Assembly: GCA_018644785.1 (NCBI GenBank)
Contig: JABGPV010000005.1
Span: forward strand, 1 to 52,564
Reading direction: 5' to 3'
Length of the DNA: 52,564 bases
Source of the DNA: Deltaproteobacteria bacterium
GTDB lineage: Bacteria; Desulfobacterota; DSM-4660; Desulfatiglandales; Desulfatiglandaceae
In this document: piece by piece, positions 34,195-42,112 of the stretch
Position numbering within the stretch: the stretch's first letter is position 1
Layout: each line of letters starts with the position of its first letter
Made by a program: the position numbers and the translations under genes
Notes under the pieces: generated by a model
Told to the model about the DNA's origin: nothing
Database searches by the model: none
The model's input: only the letters and a program-made list of their open reading frames with translations

Positions 34195-35331
34195 TTAAGG
34201 GTATTCCAGGACCCGGTCCCCGATCTTCATGCGGGATATTTCCGTGGATGTCCCCGCGATCTGAATATATTTGGCGTCGCGGTATCCGGCTTCCACGGGG
34301 TTTCCGCACACATACCCCTTTCCGCCCAGGATCTGCAGGGCGTCGCTTGCGACCTTCTCGGCGGACTCGGCGCAAAATACCTTGGCCGAATGGGCCAGGA
34401 CGTCAGCCTCCCGGTCTTCCGATTCGGACATCCAGGCGGCACGATAGGCCAGAAGCTGTGCCGTCTGAAAGAGCGTCAGCATCTCGGCCAGTTTGAAGCC
34501 GACCTCCTGATAGGCAACAATCGGTTTCCCCCCGCTTCTATGGGTCTTGGCATATTCAAGTGCTGCGTCAAATGATCGTCGCATGAGTCCCAGGCTTGCG
34601 GCGGTTAAGACCTGGTCTTCCCACATGCGGACTGTCTGAAGCACAGCACGATCCACGGGAGGGTGAATCACATGTGCCGGGGGAACAGGGCAGTCATCGA
34701 GTCGTATGGGCGATATGGGCACCCCCTCATATCCGAGGGTGGCCAGTCTGTGGCCCATGAAAAGACCTTTGCTCTCTTTTTCCATCAGAAAGAAGGCAGG
34801 TCCCTCCCGGCCATCGATTTTTCCGGCCACCGCGATCCAGTCTGCGATGGGTGCATTAATCACATGACCCTTGTTCCCGGTCACATGGAAACCGTCCGTG
34901 GAGGAGACGCCCATGGTATTGAGCGGGTCCTTTTCAATGTTCATGCCGTTTTCGGAGAGGGCTACGGCGCCGATGGTCTTTCCGCTTATGAGATCGGGAA
35001 GAACGGCATTTTTTTGATCCTCGCTGCCGAAAAGGGTAATGAGCCGCCCGAAGATGCGAATGCTCACCTCCACTGAAAGAAAGAGCGAGGGGGCCAGCGC
35101 CGCCAACTGTTCCTGCTTGGCCACCAGGGAAACGCTGTTGCGGCCGTTTTCCATTGAAGACATGGGATATCCGGCTTCCCCCAGTGACGTGAGCCAATGG
35201 CGGGTGATTCTCCGGACGTCCTCCATGGGCAGGATTTCCATCTGCCTCAGTTCGGCCGCGGTATCCCCGGCGAACAGTTCCCTGATCCTCTTGCAGATCT
35301 GTTTTTCCGCTTCCCCCATGTCAAAATTCAT
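34195..35331 (-). CDS. acyl-CoA dehydrogenase family protein, divergent
   Basis: A 378-residue acyl-CoA dehydrogenase-fold protein. It has the fold's outline ('GAVALSENGMNIEKDPLNTM' in place of the usual TEPxAGSD, 'GFHVTGNKGHVINAPIADWI', 'GGKGYVCGNPVEAGYRDAKY', 'AGTSTEISRMKIG'). The usual TEP motif is altered, the xEGT Glu is Ala, and the helix-G Glu position is Asp (RRSFDAALEYAK). Such divergent members often pair with a canonical one to form heteromeric enzymes, as in ChsE-type sterol dehydrogenases, and two canonical genes lie just upstream. Partnering is inference. Confidence 0.85.
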   Translation of the reverse strand: MNFDMGEAEKQICKRIRELFAGDTAAELRQMEILPMEDVRRITRHWLTSLGEAGYPMSSMENGRNSVSLVAKQEQLAALAPSLFLSVEVSIRIFGRLITLFGSEDQKNAVLPDLISGKTIGAVALSENGMNIEKDPLNTMGVSSTDGFHVTGNKGHVINAPIADWIAVAGKIDGREGPAFFLMEKESKGLFMGHRLATLGYEGVPISPIRLDDCPVPPAHVIHPPVDRAVLQTVRMWEDQVLTAASLGLMRRSFDAALEYAKTHRSGGKPIVAYQEVGFKLAEMLTLFQTAQLLAYRAAWMSESEDREADVLAHSAKVFCAESAEKVASDALQILGGKGYVCGNPVEAGYRDAKYIQIAGTSTEISRMKIGDRVLEYP

Positions 35332-35356
35332 AAGCCGATAACCCTTTGCGCATCAT

Positions 35357-36499
35357 TTAAATGAGTTTTGAGATGATTTTTTTCTGAATATCGGAGGTCC
35401 CGCCGCCGATGGGGGCGAGCCGGCTGTCCCTGAAATACCGTTCCACCTCATATTCCTGGCAATATCCATACCCCCCGAACAGGACCATGGCGTCATTGGC
35501 CGGCCCCAAAGACCAGTCTCCCACAAAGAGTTTGGCAATGGCTGCCTCCAGATGGTTCAGGGGTCTCCCCTGGTCTTTGCACCAGGCGATTCGATAACAC
35601 AAGGTCCTGGCGGCTTCGATGAAGATCTTAATATCGGCCAGTTTATGTTTAATGGCCTGAAACTGACCGATGGGTCGGCCGAATTGGTATCGTTCCCGGG
35701 CATAGCGGGCGCATTTGTTTAGAACATAGGTCATGCCGCCCACAAAGGGGGCCAGGAGGGCGCTTCTGTCCCATTCCACGGTTTGCATGGCCATGAGGAA
35801 TCCCCCTCCCTCCTGACCGATGAGGTTCGCCTCGGGGATTTCACACTCTTCCAGGATGAGTTCCGAAGTATGGGAGGTACGAACCCCCATCTTCATGAGA
35901 TTGTTGCCGGCTGAAAAGCCCTTTAGTCCCTTTTCAACGATGAAAGCCGAAATCCCCGCATGCTTGAGATCTTTGCCGGTCTTGGCGTACACCACCGCCA
36001 CGTCGGCCACGGGCCCGTTGGTAATGAACATCTTGTTGCCGTTTAAGATATACCGATCCCCTTTTTTTTCGGCCCGGGTGGTCATGGACGCCACATCCGA
36101 TCCGGCATCCGGTTCGGTCAGTCCCATGCACCCCACCCACTCGCCGGAAGCCAGTTTCGGGATATAGGCGGTCCGCTGCCGATCGGTCCCGTGGGCATAA
36201 ATGGTATCCGCGCAAAGGAAGGTGTGGGCGCCGTAAGCGAGCGTCAACCCCCCGTCCACTCCGGCCTCCCCCAGGGCTTCGCCTGCCAGGACCGTGGTTA
36301 CCACATCCGCATCACTCCCGCCCAAACTTTCCGGAAAGTGAAGGCCCAGGATTCCGAATTCTCCCAGTTTGCCAAAGGATTGCCGGTCAAATTCGCCCTT
36401 GAGATCGTGTTCCTGAACCCTGGGCACAATCTCCTTTTTGGCAAACCGAATGACCTGTTCCCTGAACATGTGCTGTTCATCGGTAAATTGAAAGTCCAT
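35357..36499 (-). CDS. acyl-CoA dehydrogenase
   Basis: A 380-residue acyl-CoA dehydrogenase. Motifs: 'LGLHFPESLGGSDADVVT', 'MGLTEPDAGSDVASMTTRA', 'YILNGNKMFITNGPVADV', 'YQFGRPIGQFQAIKHKLAD', 'FGGYGYCQEYEVERYFRDSR' and 'GGGTSDIQKKII'. FAD and acyl-CoA binding regions are complete. The base position of LCAD-type enzymes is Asn (VLNKCARYA), so the catalytic residue is not obvious. AAGGAAACA precedes the start, 8 bp after the previous gene. It feeds electrons to an ETF not encoded in the window. Confidence 0.88.
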   Translation of the reverse strand: MDFQFTDEQHMFREQVIRFAKKEIVPRVQEHDLKGEFDRQSFGKLGEFGILGLHFPESLGGSDADVVTTVLAGEALGEAGVDGGLTLAYGAHTFLCADTIYAHGTDRQRTAYIPKLASGEWVGCMGLTEPDAGSDVASMTTRAEKKGDRYILNGNKMFITNGPVADVAVVYAKTGKDLKHAGISAFIVEKGLKGFSAGNNLMKMGVRTSHTSELILEECEIPEANLIGQEGGGFLMAMQTVEWDRSALLAPFVGGMTYVLNKCARYARERYQFGRPIGQFQAIKHKLADIKIFIEAARTLCYRIAWCKDQGRPLNHLEAAIAKLFVGDWSLGPANDAMVLFGGYGYCQEYEVERYFRDSRLAPIGGGTSDIQKKIISKLI

Positions 36500-36507
36500 T
36501 GTTTCCT

Positions 36508-37650
36508 TTAAAGTCCCATGAACTTGGCGGCAATACCCTTCATAATCTCACTGGTCCCGGCGAAGATTGACAGGACCCTTGCGTCTCTCCAGGCCCGGGC
36601 GATGGGGTATTCTTCGCAATACCCGTACCCCCCGTGCAGCTGGACACACTGATCGGCTACGCGCATGGCCATTTCCGAGGTCCAGTACTTGCCCATGGAT
36701 ACGTTGACCACCACATTGGCCCCCTCCATGTGATCCACGACGAGCTTGTCCACGAAGGTACGGCCCAATCGGATTTCTGTCGCCATCTCAACAATCTTGA
36801 ATTGCGTATTCTGAAATTTGGTTAGCGGTCGCCCGAAAGCGGTCCGCTCCCGGCAGTACTGAGTGGTCATCTCCAGCATCCGCTCGGCAGCGGCCACCGC
36901 GATGATGCAGCACATGAGCCTTTCTTGCTGCAGCTTCTCCATGAGCATCATGAAACCGCCGCCCTTCTGTCCCAGGCGATTGGTTTTGGGGATCCGGCAA
37001 TCGCTGAAAAACAGTTCAGCCGTGTCCTGGCTGTGCCATCCCACCTTTTTGATCCTTTTTCCCCTTTCAAATCCGGGCGTGTTTTCCTCCACCAGATACA
37101 GATCTATGGCCTGATAGGGGTTTTCCACGGACGGATCTTTTGTGGCCACCACGACCAGCCCGCAATTGAGGCCGTTGCTGATAAAGGTCTTCTGGCCGTT
37201 TAGCACCACATCATCCCCATCTTCAACAGCCGTGGTCCGGATGGCGGCAAGATCACTTCCGGCATTGGGCTCGGTCATGGCCACAGCCGTGATCAACTCT
37301 CCCGAGATGCATCCGGGAAGATATTTTTTCTTCAATTCTTCGGAAGCAAAGGATGTGATGTAGGGAACAATAATATCGCTGTGCAGGGGCGTGGCCAATC
37401 CGGTATTTCCCGTCCTTCCCAGCTCTTCGGTCAGGATTACCGAATAGAGAAAATCCGCCCCGAGCCCGCCATATGACTCGGGCACATCCATGCAGAGGAA
37501 TCCCTGTTCCCCCATCTTCCGCCAGACGCTCTTGGGCACCCTGCCGGCTTCTTCCCATTCGTCGGCGTGTGGAATGACCTCTTTTGCGAAAAATTTCCTT
37601 ACCGCTTCCCTGAAAATCCGGTGTTCTTCCGTATATTTAATAATTTCCAT
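36508..37650 (-). CDS. acyl-CoA dehydrogenase, LCAD-like
   Basis: A 380-residue acyl-CoA dehydrogenase. Motifs: 'VAMTEPNAGSDLAAIRTTAV', 'VVLNGQKTFISNGLNCGLVV', 'VGWHSQDTAELFFSDCRIP', 'TAFGRPLTKFQNTQFKIVEM', 'LHGGYGYCEEYPIARAWRDA', 'FAGTSEIMKGI'. A Glu in 'ERMLEMTTQYCRERTAF' occupies the helix-G position used as base by LCAD and isovaleryl-CoA dehydrogenase, so a long or branched substrate is plausible. The start overlaps the stop of the BKACE gene by one base (TGATG), implying translational coupling. Confidence 0.88.
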   Translation of the reverse strand: MEIIKYTEEHRIFREAVRKFFAKEVIPHADEWEEAGRVPKSVWRKMGEQGFLCMDVPESYGGLGADFLYSVILTEELGRTGNTGLATPLHSDIIVPYITSFASEELKKKYLPGCISGELITAVAMTEPNAGSDLAAIRTTAVEDGDDVVLNGQKTFISNGLNCGLVVVATKDPSVENPYQAIDLYLVEENTPGFERGKRIKKVGWHSQDTAELFFSDCRIPKTNRLGQKGGGFMMLMEKLQQERLMCCIIAVAAAERMLEMTTQYCRERTAFGRPLTKFQNTQFKIVEMATEIRLGRTFVDKLVVDHMEGANVVVNVSMGKYWTSEMAMRVADQCVQLHGGYGYCEEYPIARAWRDARVLSIFAGTSEIMKGIAAKFMGL

Positions 37651-38546
37651 CAGATTGTAGTCCTCCCGTTGGTTGTGGCGGATCTCAGGCCCAGGATCTC
37701 ACGGGCTTCCGCGGGAGAGGCCGGTTCCCGGCCCGCCTCCCTCACGATATTGACCAGGGCATCCACCAGAACCCCGTTGTTCTTCGCCTTCTCACCCCCC
37801 GGCAGATAGAAGGTGTCCTCGAGCCCCGTCCTCACATTGCCGCCCAGTTCAGCGCATTTACGATGCAGGTCCCAGATCTCACCCCGGCCCACCGCGATGA
37901 CCTGGTAATGGGTCCCTTCCTGCATCTCATCCACAAGGATGGGGAGCAGATCGGGCCGCGCGGGCATGCCGCTTTGAACCCCCATGACGCAGGAAATATG
38001 GGCCGACTCCTGAAACATCCCGTTTTTCCGGAAAAGACCCACACTCCGGACAATGCCGGTGTCAAAACACTCGAACTCAGGTGTGATACGGTTTGCGATC
38101 ATCACATCCAGAAACCCTTGGATTTTTTCCACCCGGTTGTCGAAGAGGGCCGGGGGCCAGGCCCATGATCCGTTGGCGCGAAGCTTCAGATAATTCAAAG
38201 ACCCGGCATTGCAGGCGGCCATCTCCGGTTGAAATTTTTCAAGGCATGCCACAGGACCCGAGATATCGGGCCCCACAACCCCCGTGCTCATGCAGATGAT
38301 GATCTCCGGTATGCGGTCCTTGATGGCCGCCAATATGTTCCCCACAATATCCAGGTCCCACGTGGGCAGATGCCCCATCCCTTCGGCCTGGTTCCTGAAA
38401 TGACAGTGGAGGATGGAAGCCCCCGCGTCATATGCCTGCATTGCGTGGTCCGCCATCTCCTCCGGGGTGACCGGGACATGGTGAACCGAAGGATCTGTCA
38501 GGACCCCGGTAAGGGCACAGGTTACCACCGTTTTTTTCTGACTCAT
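37650..38546 (-). CDS. BKACE family beta-keto acid cleavage enzyme (3-keto-5-aminohexanoate cleavage type)
   Basis: A 298-residue TIM-barrel Zn enzyme of the BKACE (former DUF849) family, which converts a beta-keto acid plus acetyl-CoA into acetoacetate and a new acyl-CoA. Visible are 'VVTCALTGVLTDPSVHHVPV' at the start, the Zn-binding 'GASILHCHFRN' (His-x-His, about residues 46-48), 'IIICMSTGVVG', 'PEFECFDTGIVRSVG' and 'VGRGEIWDLHRKCAELGGNV' near the active site. GGGAGG precedes the ATG. It sits between an enoyl-CoA hydratase and an acyl-CoA dehydrogenase gene. A role in releasing acetoacetate from a pathway intermediate is inferred; lysine fermentation is unlikely as no partner genes are seen. 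Confidence 0.87.
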   Translation of the reverse strand: MSQKKTVVTCALTGVLTDPSVHHVPVTPEEMADHAMQAYDAGASILHCHFRNQAEGMGHLPTWDLDIVGNILAAIKDRIPEIIICMSTGVVGPDISGPVACLEKFQPEMAACNAGSLNYLKLRANGSWAWPPALFDNRVEKIQGFLDVMIANRITPEFECFDTGIVRSVGLFRKNGMFQESAHISCVMGVQSGMPARPDLLPILVDEMQEGTHYQVIAVGRGEIWDLHRKCAELGGNVRTGLEDTFYLPGGEKAKNNGVLVDALVNIVREAGREPASPAEAREILGLRSATTNGRTTI

Positions 38547-38561
38547 GTTGACCTCCCTTTA

Positions 38562-39410
38562 TTATGCCCCTTTGAAGTTGCCCTTTCGCTTCTGCATTTT
38601 GGCGCTTATGGCCTCAAACAAATCTTCCGACGGCAAAATCATGGATGATCTTGCCGCATTGTAATGAAGCGACCGTTTTAAACCGACCTCATCATCGAAC
38701 AGAAAGATATCTTTTGCCCCCTGCACCGCCAATGGGGGGTTGGATGCAATCTCTTCGGCCATTTCTATTGTCCCTGCTTCCAGTTCATCCCTATCCGTAT
38801 AGACATCATTGACCAGCTGGATCATTCTTGCCCGGTCCGCATCAAACCGATGCCCCCGGAAGGCGATCTCCCGGGCGTGCCCCCTCCCCACCACCCTGGG
38901 GAGCCGCTGTAGTCCGCCCACATCCGTAATAAAGGCCAGGGTGGCCTCGGGCAGGGCGAAGATTGCATCCGCCGTACAGATGCGGATGTCACAGCAGAGA
39001 ACCAACTCCAGGCCGGCCCCGAGGCAATGGCCGTGAATGGCCGCAATACTCGGCTTGGAGAGTCTCTCCAGACGATTATGGATATCCTGTACATCCTTGA
39101 TTTTTTGAAAGAATTTCAGCTTCTGCGTTGCCCCCGGCTTATCTCCGATGGCCGAGATCAGTTCGTTTTCAGGACCGAGATCGATGCCCGCACAGAAGGA
39201 CTTGCCTTCTCCGGTGAGGATCACCACCTTCACCTCCGGATCTTCGCCCGCAGCGGTTATGGCCCGATCAAGGGCCTCCCAAACGGCGAGATTCATGGCG
39301 TTGCGCTTCTCAGGCCGATTCAGGATAATCCGGCCCACGTCTCCCTTTTTCTCAAATCTCACCAGATCGTTCTTTCGTGGTCCAGTTTTTATTTGATGGT
39401 CATCGGTCAT
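38562..39410 (-). CDS. enoyl-CoA hydratase family protein
   Basis: A 282-residue crotonase. 'GRIILNRPEKRNAMNLAVWE', 'SFCAGIDLGPENELISA', 'IHGHCLGAGLELVLCCDIRI' (with the catalytic Glu in GLELVLCCD) and 'FALPEATLAFITDVGGLQRL' (second Glu at LPEATLA, Asp in TDVGG) resemble the ECH1/dienoyl-CoA isomerase branch, which has an Asp close to that site. The start at 39410 is chosen over 39488 because the family N-terminus begins there and a GGAGA-type site precedes it. The neighbours are a ferredoxin-type reductase and BKACE. Confidence 0.86.
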   Translation of the reverse strand: MTDDHQIKTGPRKNDLVRFEKKGDVGRIILNRPEKRNAMNLAVWEALDRAITAAGEDPEVKVVILTGEGKSFCAGIDLGPENELISAIGDKPGATQKLKFFQKIKDVQDIHNRLERLSKPSIAAIHGHCLGAGLELVLCCDIRICTADAIFALPEATLAFITDVGGLQRLPRVVGRGHAREIAFRGHRFDADRARMIQLVNDVYTDRDELEAGTIEMAEEIASNPPLAVQGAKDIFLFDDEVGLKRSLHYNAARSSMILPSEDLFEAISAKMQKRKGNFKGA

Positions 39411-39435
39411 TGAAAATATCTCCTCTCCTTGCTTT

Positions 39436-40593
39436 CTAAATCTCGATCTCCAGGTCCCCGAGGGGATAGGAGACGCAGGCATGCACATACCCGAATTGCG
39501 TATCCGACTTCCTGACCGGCACCCCCTTTGGCTGGAATACCCGCCCCGACACCACCCGCACCCTGCACATGCTGCACTCCCCCGATCGGCATAGGGCCTT
39601 GAGGGTGAGACCTGCTTTCTCCAGCGATTTGATCACCGGCTCACCCGCACGGGCGGAAATGGTCCCCTTCTCTTTTACCGCGATTGAAAACGCCTGGTTC
39701 GCATGAATCTCCCGGGGCCAGCCCGGGCAGGCGGAGACCTCCAGAGGGGCGCCGTAGACTTCTTTACGTATTTTCCTTCCCGGAATGCCCAGTTCCTCCA
39801 GCTCCGGGATGCAGAAATCATAAAGCCCCTGTGGGCCGCAGAGATAAAAGGTTTTTCCCGAAAGGTCGCCCAGTTTCTCTTGGATCAGTTTTCCGGTGAT
39901 CAGCCCCACTGTCCCTGGGTAGTCTTCGGATGGCTTTTCAATGACCGGGAGGTATTGAATGTTCTCAAATCGAGCGGAAAGAGATGTGAGTTCATGGTGG
40001 AACAGGGCCTCTTCAAGGGTTTTGCTCCCGAAAAAGAGGTGAACATGCCGGTCCAACCCGCATTCAGCGATCTCTCGTATCATGCTCATAAAGGGCGTTA
40101 TGCCGGCGCCGCCGGCAATCAAGACGATGCTTTTGTCATGGAAGAGGGGGTTATGATAGAAGTTGCCGCAGGGCCCTGAGCTATGTAAAATTTCCCCCTT
40201 CTTCACATGATCAAGGAGAAAATTGCTCACCAGCCCCGATGGAACCCTTCGAACCGTAATATCCCAGAACCCCGCCTGGTTAGGGGGCGAGGATATGCTG
40301 TAGGGCCGGTTGGTGAGGATGCCGCCGGTCTCCACCAAAAGTGAAATGTACTGCCCGGCAAGAAACGGCGGGAGTTCATTCTCCTCGGAAACCAGCCTGA
40401 ATGTCTTGGCCGAAGCGGTTTCTTCTATAATCTCGCCCAGGCGGAGTCTCAGTCGAGGCGGATGAAGCCGGTTGATGAACCGCTCCGGCATACTCCGCTC
40501 TTGGGTATAATCCACACCGAACTTCCGGCTGTACTCAATCTCCCCAATGATATCGTCATATCCGTCAAAGTCTTCAAACACGGCTTTTTTCAT
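39436..40593 (-). CDS. PaaE-like FAD/NAD(P) reductase with C-terminal [2Fe-2S] ferredoxin
   Basis: A 385-residue reductase of the oxygenase-reductase/Hcr/PaaE type. FAD site 'NRPYSISSPP' near residue 95; NAD(P) site 'LIAGGAGITPFMSMIREIAE' near 160; 'FYLCGPQGLYDFCIPELEEL' near 250. The C-terminal plant-type ferredoxin has 'CRSGECSMCRVRV' plus a later 'HACVSYP' Cys. The first ~45 residues are extra to the usual core. The start overlaps the upstream phytoene-desaturase-like gene by 4 bp. Such reductases usually feed oxygenases, desaturases or dehydrogenases; finding one in an apparently anaerobic acyl-CoA operon is notable. Confidence 0.87.
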   Translation of the reverse strand: MKKAVFEDFDGYDDIIGEIEYSRKFGVDYTQERSMPERFINRLHPPRLRLRLGEIIEETASAKTFRLVSEENELPPFLAGQYISLLVETGGILTNRPYSISSPPNQAGFWDITVRRVPSGLVSNFLLDHVKKGEILHSSGPCGNFYHNPLFHDKSIVLIAGGAGITPFMSMIREIAECGLDRHVHLFFGSKTLEEALFHHELTSLSARFENIQYLPVIEKPSEDYPGTVGLITGKLIQEKLGDLSGKTFYLCGPQGLYDFCIPELEELGIPGRKIRKEVYGAPLEVSACPGWPREIHANQAFSIAVKEKGTISARAGEPVIKSLEKAGLTLKALCRSGECSMCRVRVVSGRVFQPKGVPVRKSDTQFGYVHACVSYPLGDLEIEI

Positions 40594-42098
40594 TTTTCTT
40601 CCTTCTCCAATTTACGTACGATGGATTTGGCAACTCTGAGGCCGGCCTGAAGGGTGGGATGAAACCCGCAATCTCCCACCCAGCCGCTGGCAAAGTAGAG
40701 CCCATGAATGGGAGAATACCGACCCGGCTGAAAGAACATGGAATCCTTGATATACTGCTCGTATCCGTAGATGGCCCCCTCCGGATGGCCCAGATACCGC
40801 ATGTGCGTCAGCGGGGTGGCGACCTCCAGTTCTTCAATGTGTCCCCTGACGCCGGGATAGATCTCCTCCACCCTTCGGAGCATCTCCTCCGCACACTTAA
40901 ATTTCACACTGTGATACTCCCGCGGGGGAACCCGCAGCCAGGCCTTCCCGTATTTGAGGATGACGATATTGGCCTGGCAGGTCCCCGGGGGGGAGAAATC
41001 CGGATCCGCCACATCATAGCAGCTCAGGACCATGGGTTGATCCCCGATGGACAACTCCCCCATCCTGCCGAGCATCCGGTCCGACACATCCAGGTCTTTG
41101 AGGAGAAAACTGGTCGGTTCCGTGAACCCCAAGGCATCCGGTTCACAATCGAAACCAACGAACAGGGTGAACGCCGACGGGCTGAGACTTCTCCCTCTCA
41201 TCTCCCTCTGTACCCCGTCCGGGACATGTTCCGGGTCCATGAGGCCCACGTAGGTGGATATCTGCGATGCGTTTGAGACCACAAACCGGGATCCTATCCG
41301 GTCCCCGTCCTCAGTCACGACGCCCTTGACCGCCCCATCTTCCACAATGATCTTCTTAACGGCGCAGTTGTAGCGCACCGTCCCCCCGTGAGAAAGGAAT
41401 TTATTGACAATGACATTACTGAGGGCCTGGGAACCGCCCTTGATGTGAAAGGGTTTAAATTCGATGTAGGTAAAAAAAATCATGGCCAGGTAGGGAAATG
41501 CCAGCCGGTCGGGCGGGAGACCGATATATCCCCAGTACACGCTTATGACGGCTTTTAAGAGCGGATCCGTAAAGAGTTCGTCCAGGACCTGGGCCGCTGT
41601 TTTGAAGGCACAGGCATACATGTCCGGATATTTTTCGCGAGAGGGCTCGGGGTCCTTGAAGAAAAAGGCGGCCAGCATCTGGTTGGCGTAGGCATAGACC
41701 AGATTGAAAAATGTGTCGATGGCCTGATGCTCATGGGGGAATCGTGCCTTCAATTCCCCTAGAACATGGTTTTTGTCGGGCTTGAATCCGATCTTGAAGC
41801 CGTCCGGCATGACCACGGTGTAGAGATCCGGCATCTCCACCAGCTCCAGTTGATCCAGAACCCCAAGGCTCCCCAGCATCATGCGCAGGGGCCCGGGTTT
41901 CGTGGGTGTCCCCATGCCGCTCAACTGATGGAGGGCCACTTCAAATTCGAAACGGCCCCGGCAGAAACTGGTGGCGCACCCGCCCGGAATATTGTGTCGC
42001 TCCAGGAGCAGTACCCGCAGCCCTTTTTGGGCCAGTGCCGTCGATGCCGTGAGTCCGCCGTTCCCCGCACCGATGACGATTGCATCATAGTCATCCAT
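40590..42098 (-). CDS. CrtI/phytoene-desaturase-like FAD-dependent oxidoreductase
   Basis: A 502-residue amine-oxidase/CrtI superfamily flavoprotein. 'DAIVIGAGNGGLTASTALAQ' and 'GLRVLLLERHNIPGGCATSF' make the FAD dinucleotide fold; 'FKPFHIKGGSQALSNVIVNK' and the C-terminal 'LYFASGWVGDCGFHPTLQAG' are typical of phytoene-desaturase-like and retinol-saturase-like proteins. The substrate should be a hydrophobic polyene or cyclic compound, or a diverged acyl-CoA. GGAGG precedes the ATG. It lies between the CoA ligase and the PaaE-like reductase, which may be its electron partner; that link is inference. Confidence 0.85.
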   Translation of the reverse strand: MDDYDAIVIGAGNGGLTASTALAQKGLRVLLLERHNIPGGCATSFCRGRFEFEVALHQLSGMGTPTKPGPLRMMLGSLGVLDQLELVEMPDLYTVVMPDGFKIGFKPDKNHVLGELKARFPHEHQAIDTFFNLVYAYANQMLAAFFFKDPEPSREKYPDMYACAFKTAAQVLDELFTDPLLKAVISVYWGYIGLPPDRLAFPYLAMIFFTYIEFKPFHIKGGSQALSNVIVNKFLSHGGTVRYNCAVKKIIVEDGAVKGVVTEDGDRIGSRFVVSNASQISTYVGLMDPEHVPDGVQREMRGRSLSPSAFTLFVGFDCEPDALGFTEPTSFLLKDLDVSDRMLGRMGELSIGDQPMVLSCYDVADPDFSPPGTCQANIVILKYGKAWLRVPPREYHSVKFKCAEEMLRRVEEIYPGVRGHIEELEVATPLTHMRYLGHPEGAIYGYEQYIKDSMFFQPGRYSPIHGLYFASGWVGDCGFHPTLQAGLRVAKSIVRKLEKEEK

Positions 42099-42112
42099 AG
42101 AAAAGCCTCCGT

